Below, piece by piece: positions 60,117-64,000 of a stretch of DNA of 64,000 nt. Below the pieces are notes generated by a model that was not told the origin of the DNA, ran no database searches, and saw only the letters and a program-made list of their open reading frames with translations. The translations under genes and the position numbers were made by a program. The stretch comes from Chrysoperla carnea (lineage: Eukaryota; Arthropoda; Insecta; Neuroptera; Chrysopidae): the NCBI RefSeq assembly GCF_905475395.1, contig NC_058341.1, positions 73,219,597-73,283,596 on the forward strand, read 5' to 3'. Within the stretch, counting starts at the first letter, position 1, and every line of letters begins with the position of its first letter.

Positions 60117-63100
60117 ATGAATCTTAATAAAACCATAATACAATGGAACGTCAATGGATTTTTTGCAAGGCTGTCTGAATTAATAATACTAATTAACAAC
60201 TATCAACCCAAAATACTATGCTTGCAGGAAACTCACCTGACACCTGACCAAACAGCTCTATTAATGAACTATAAACAGTTTAGACACGACTATGTAGACA
60301 ATAGAAAAGCATCTGGTGGAGTTGCAACCTATGTGCATTAAATTTATATGCTCAACAAATCATTGTTGAAACTCCTTTACAAGCAATAACTGTAGAAATT
60401 TTCCTCACACAAAAAGAAAAATTCTAAATATGTAACATACACATTCCACCAGACAAACAATTTACTACCGAAGAAATTCAAAACACAACCGACCAACTAA
60501 CCGGACCATACATATTGTTGGGAGATTTAAACACACATACAGGAAGCGAAATCGCAGATACTCGTGGAAAACAAATTGGAGATTTAATATTTAATAATAA
60601 TAATTTAACGATATTAAACAATGGTAAACCTACGCATTTTTCAACATCTACTGCCAAATTCACAAATATTGATATAACACTATCCACAACACATCTTTCC
60701 AGAACGCTTAAATGGGACACACACGAAGACCTCTGCTCTAGTGATCATTTTCCTATATTGATTGATCACTTACTACAACCGAAAAATAATCACACAACAG
60801 TAAAATACATATTTGAATATGCTAACTGGTAAGAGTACAAACTATTAACAAAAATTAAGGATGTAAAATCCAACACGCTACGTGAAAGATTAGATCTCTT
60901 ACATACTACAATAAACAATGCAATACCACAATGCATACAACAAAAATATATACATCACAAAAACAAGCAGGTTCCCTGGTTAATTAGGGAATTACTAATA
61001 ACCAGAACACAATTAATGCGATAAACTCTAATGGTCAAATAGTAACAGAAAATAAAGACATTGCCGAAGAACTTGCAAAATACTACTCAAATATTTCTAC
61101 TAGTTATCAATTTGAGGAAAACTATTTTCAACAAAGAAATAAAATTGAAACAACATCCAATATAGACTTTACCACCCAAAATCAATTACAATATAACCAA
61201 CCATTTACATTCCATGAATTTTCACTGTCACTTAATCATATTAAAAAATCCTCACCTGGCCCAGACAATATTCTTATAGAAATGTTCCAGAAATTACACG
61301 AATCATCTCTTAATCTACTATTAGATATAATGAATGAAATATGGAAAACAGGCGAAATCCTTTACAATTGGAAGGAATGCGTTATTGTACCCATATACAA
61401 AAATGAAAAAAATAAATTAGATCCCTCTAGCTATAGGCCTATATCTCTGACAAATCATATTTCAAAGATACTAGAACGCATGGCTTATAAGAGGCTCCAA
61501 TGGATTATAGAAAAAAACTCATTAGTTCACAATCAACAGTATGGCTTTAGAACCCAACGATCAACACTAGACTGCCTTACTATACTAGATACTGATATTA
61601 AAACCGCATTTGCAATCAATCAAAATGTTAATGCAGTCTTTTTCGACATAGAAAAAGCCTTTGATACGACATGGAGACATAAAATCCTGTAAACTCTACA
61701 CAAATGGGGATTGCGCGGCAATTTACCTCTATACATCAAAAACTTTCTGACACAAAGAACATTCAAAGTGAAAGTAAATGGCAAATTTTCACATGCATAC
61801 ACCCAAGAAAATGGCATACCACAAGGATCCGTCCTTTCTGCAGTTTTATTTAACATCGCTATCGATGATATTACACAAATAATTCCCTTTCCCACACGTT
61901 TCCACACTTTCCCACATATATATGCAGACGACATAATTATATATATTCCAACATCCAACCTAAACTACGCTCAAAAATATTTACAACAAGCAGTAAACCA
62001 AATGAACGAATGGGGTAAAAAAACGGGCTCCATTTCTCAACGTCAAAAACCAAATACATGTCATTCCATAGAAAAACTAAACATAAACTTAACCTACAAA
62101 TAAACAACAAATCCATAGAAAACACCAACATTAAAAAGTTTCTAGGTCTACATTTTGACAAAAAGCTTAAATGAACTGCTCATGTGACTTCCCTCAAAAA
62201 CGAACTCACACGAAAAATGAACATCCTTAAAATACTATCTAACAAAAACACAGGATCAGACCGCAAAACTCTAAAAAAAATTTACTATGCACTCAACAGA
62301 TAAAAACTAGATTTATACGCATCCGCAAAACCAAGAACTCTGAATTCGCTAAATATTATAAATAACTCTGCATTGAGGATAATTACTGGAGCTTACCGGA
62401 CAACTCCGATAGAAAGTATCTACGCAGAATTGGGAGAACCTAACCTGGCGGAAAGAAGAACATTTATGCTGATGAAAATATGTATCCAAATCCATGAAAA
62501 ACAAAATGAAATCTTAAAGCTTTTCTCCCTCAAAATTCCTCTCATACTCAAGCACATCTTTGATAATAAAAAATCCCTTCCTAAACCAATTGCCTTATAC
62601 CAAAATCTGACCCTAGAAAACTTAAATACAAACCTAAATCTAACCGATCAGATTCTCCCTAAAAATACAATCCACCTACTACCACCATGGCAACGATTAA
62701 TAATTAATGTAGATCTTACATTACATGAAAATGCTAAGCAATCAACACCAAGTGAACTCTATAAACAAATGTTTTATGAACTCAGGCAAAATAAATACTA
62801 CAACTACATAACCATATATACTGATGGTTCATCAACAGCAACATCGACCACCTGTGCCTTCATATATAATGAAGCAGAGACTCACAAATTCAAATTGAAT
62901 TCAATGGCTACGAACTTCACGGCCGAAGCACTGGCAATCGATCAAGCATTAAAGTACGTACAGTTGAATAAAGAAAAACTACATAAAATTCTAATAGCAT
63001 CTGACTCTTTGAGCACACTGAAAGCGATTCAAAATGAAAATATACAAAACTCACTTATACAAACCATACAACAGAAAATTTATACTCTCACCCAAACTTA

Positions 63101-63620
63101 TTATTTAACAATCACACTGCTATGGGTACCAAACCACATTAATATTCCCGGAAACGAACCAGCAGACAAAGCAGCCAAGGACGCTCACTGTAATGGAACA
63201 CCCCTCCAAACAACTATAAGCCAAGATGCCATAAATACAATAAAGCTACTCCTTAAAGAAAAACGCGATCAACAATGGTCTCGAATTACACAAAACAAAC
63301 TCCGCAATATTAAAGAAAATACAACCGAATGGTAAACAACTTATCCAAACAAAAGACAATATGAAATAGCACTTACACGTTTAAGGATCGGATATACAAA
63401 AATTACACATTCATACGTTCTAAATAAAACTCCTCAACCGATATGTGAACTATGTCAAGAACCAATTACAGTGAATCATATTCTATGTAGAAAACTAGAA
63501 CGTATTCGAACAAAAACAAACTTCCCTGATACGATTGCTGCTGCACTCGGAGATGACCAGGACACCATCAATACACTATTCTCGTTCCTCCAGAAAACAG
63601 GATTACTGAACCAAATATAA
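60117..63620 (+). pseudogene. LINE ORF2: endonuclease, RT, RNase H
   Basis: ATG 60117 opens MNLNKTIIQWNVNGFFARLS with LCLQETHLTPD (endonuclease E). A shift at about 60340 is followed by MLGDLNTHTGSE and LCSSDHFPI (D/N and S-D-H). RT at about 61250-62100 has PSSYRPISLTNHISKILER, FFDIEKAFDTTW, GIPQGSVLSAVLF and YADDIIIY (61921). RNase H at about 62810-63200 has TIYTDGSST, FTAEALAIDQAL, IASDSLST and ADKAAKDA (D-E-D-D complete). The end has CELCQEPITVNHILC. Breaks are near 60340, 60430, 60830, 61022 (with missing sequence), 61690, 62025-62110 and 62300, plus a TAA at 63333-63335. Confidence 0.85.
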
Positions 63621-63663
63621 AAATTTCAACTCTATTAAAACTAAAATAAAAACTGTTTTTGTA

Positions 63664-63963
63664 CCATCTAGGCATATCCATGTCTGTAGTATGACTGAAT
63701 ACATCCGTTTAGTAATGCATCTAAGCGAGATGTATTATATACATATATTGTAAGGCTACAGATACGATACACAAGACTTTTGTTGTATGCATGCAAAGAG
63801 TGGGAGTTTTGTTGCATACAAATATTATTAATTACCTAAAAAACTTCCACTCTCCAAGCGTTTCCCAACTAATGTTAAATACATGTATATAATACATCTC
63901 GCTTAGATGCATTACTAAACAGATGTATTCAGTCATACTACAGACATGTATATGCCTAGATGG
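63664..63963. mobile_element. 300-bp MITE with about 85-bp inverted repeats, TA-flanked
   Basis: The left end CCATCTAGGCATATCCATGT and the inverse of the right end, CCATCTAGGCATATACATGT, match over roughly 85 bp with a handful of differences. TA flanks both sides (63662-63663 and 63964-63965). There is no coding sequence. It is a Tc1/mariner-type non-autonomous element able to form a long hairpin. Confidence 0.85.
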
Positions 63964-64000
63964 TAAAAAAACAGTTGGTACCATATTATCTGTACATATA

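Larger units (their letters stand above)
58421..63660 (+). mobile_element. LINE of the RNase H-bearing (I-like) group, near full length, mutated
   Basis: ORF1 with a CCHC knuckle is followed by ORF2 with endonuclease, reverse transcriptase, RNase H and a Cys/His end, in order on one strand over 5.2 kb. Several frameshifts and stops inactivate ORF2. The 3' end lies near 63640-63660, where a 300-bp MITE follows. No target duplication identified. Confidence 0.85.

Overview
This is AT-rich eukaryotic nuclear DNA, almost certainly from an insect. Genes have GT-AG spliceosomal introns of about 60-100 bp. The repeats are arthropod-type: two errantivirus-like LTR elements, Polinton/adintovirus-like fragments with a DUF8207-type gene, a Foldback (NOF-type MULE) element, an EnSpm-type element with a DUF4806 gene, mariner, hAT, piggyBac and LINE remnants, and tRNA-derived SINEs. 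No ordinary conserved housekeeping gene was recognised. All family names are from memory and motif reading; no search was run.

Layout. 0-2.3 kb and 15.0-24.3 kb are paralogous segments, with a third partial copy at 37.2-38.5 kb and a diverged gene at 26.1 kb. They carry a cluster of small unrecognised genes that look like an endogenised DNA-virus or virus-like multigene family: an acidic-tailed 'ENGGD' protein, a 107-residue four-exon membrane-anchored coiled-coil protein, a 173-residue convergent gene, a 102-residue protein, a 'DLQGF' protein and an ankyrin-like gene. Two of the genes share a promoter block ending in AAAAAGTATATAA. 2.5-9.2 kb is a gag-pol-env errantivirus remnant. 9.26-14.2 kb is a second, 3'-truncated one, whose gag is split by a complete 2358-bp TA-flanked DNA transposon (10754-13111). 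16245-21497 is a Foldback element with a perfect 9-bp target duplication, sitting inside intron 1 of the membrane-protein gene.

26.3-28.1 kb is a deleted LINE. 28.2-30.3 kb holds unrecognised broken genes. 31.3-36.9 and 42.0-46.5 kb hold scrambled Polinton/adintovirus-like pieces: DNA polymerase B halves in the wrong order, a retroviral-type integrase with chromodomain, fibre-like and DUF8207-type proteins, and associated tandem repeats. Between them lie the third cluster copy, a RING-finger gene fragment and a degenerate mariner (39392-41444). 47421-56274 is one nearly intact two-gene EnSpm-type transposon. 56.7-58.4 kb has hAT and piggyBac C-terminal remnants. 58.7-63.6 kb is a frameshifted RNase H-bearing LINE, followed by a 300-bp TA-flanked MITE.

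Most coding sequence here is mobile-element or virus-derived and much is broken. The best candidates for still-functional genes are the spliced ENGGD gene (15414-15995), the four-exon membrane gene (16109-21904), its convergent partner (21847-22368), the 102-residue gene (1050-1358) and the EnSpm transposase (48154-50211).
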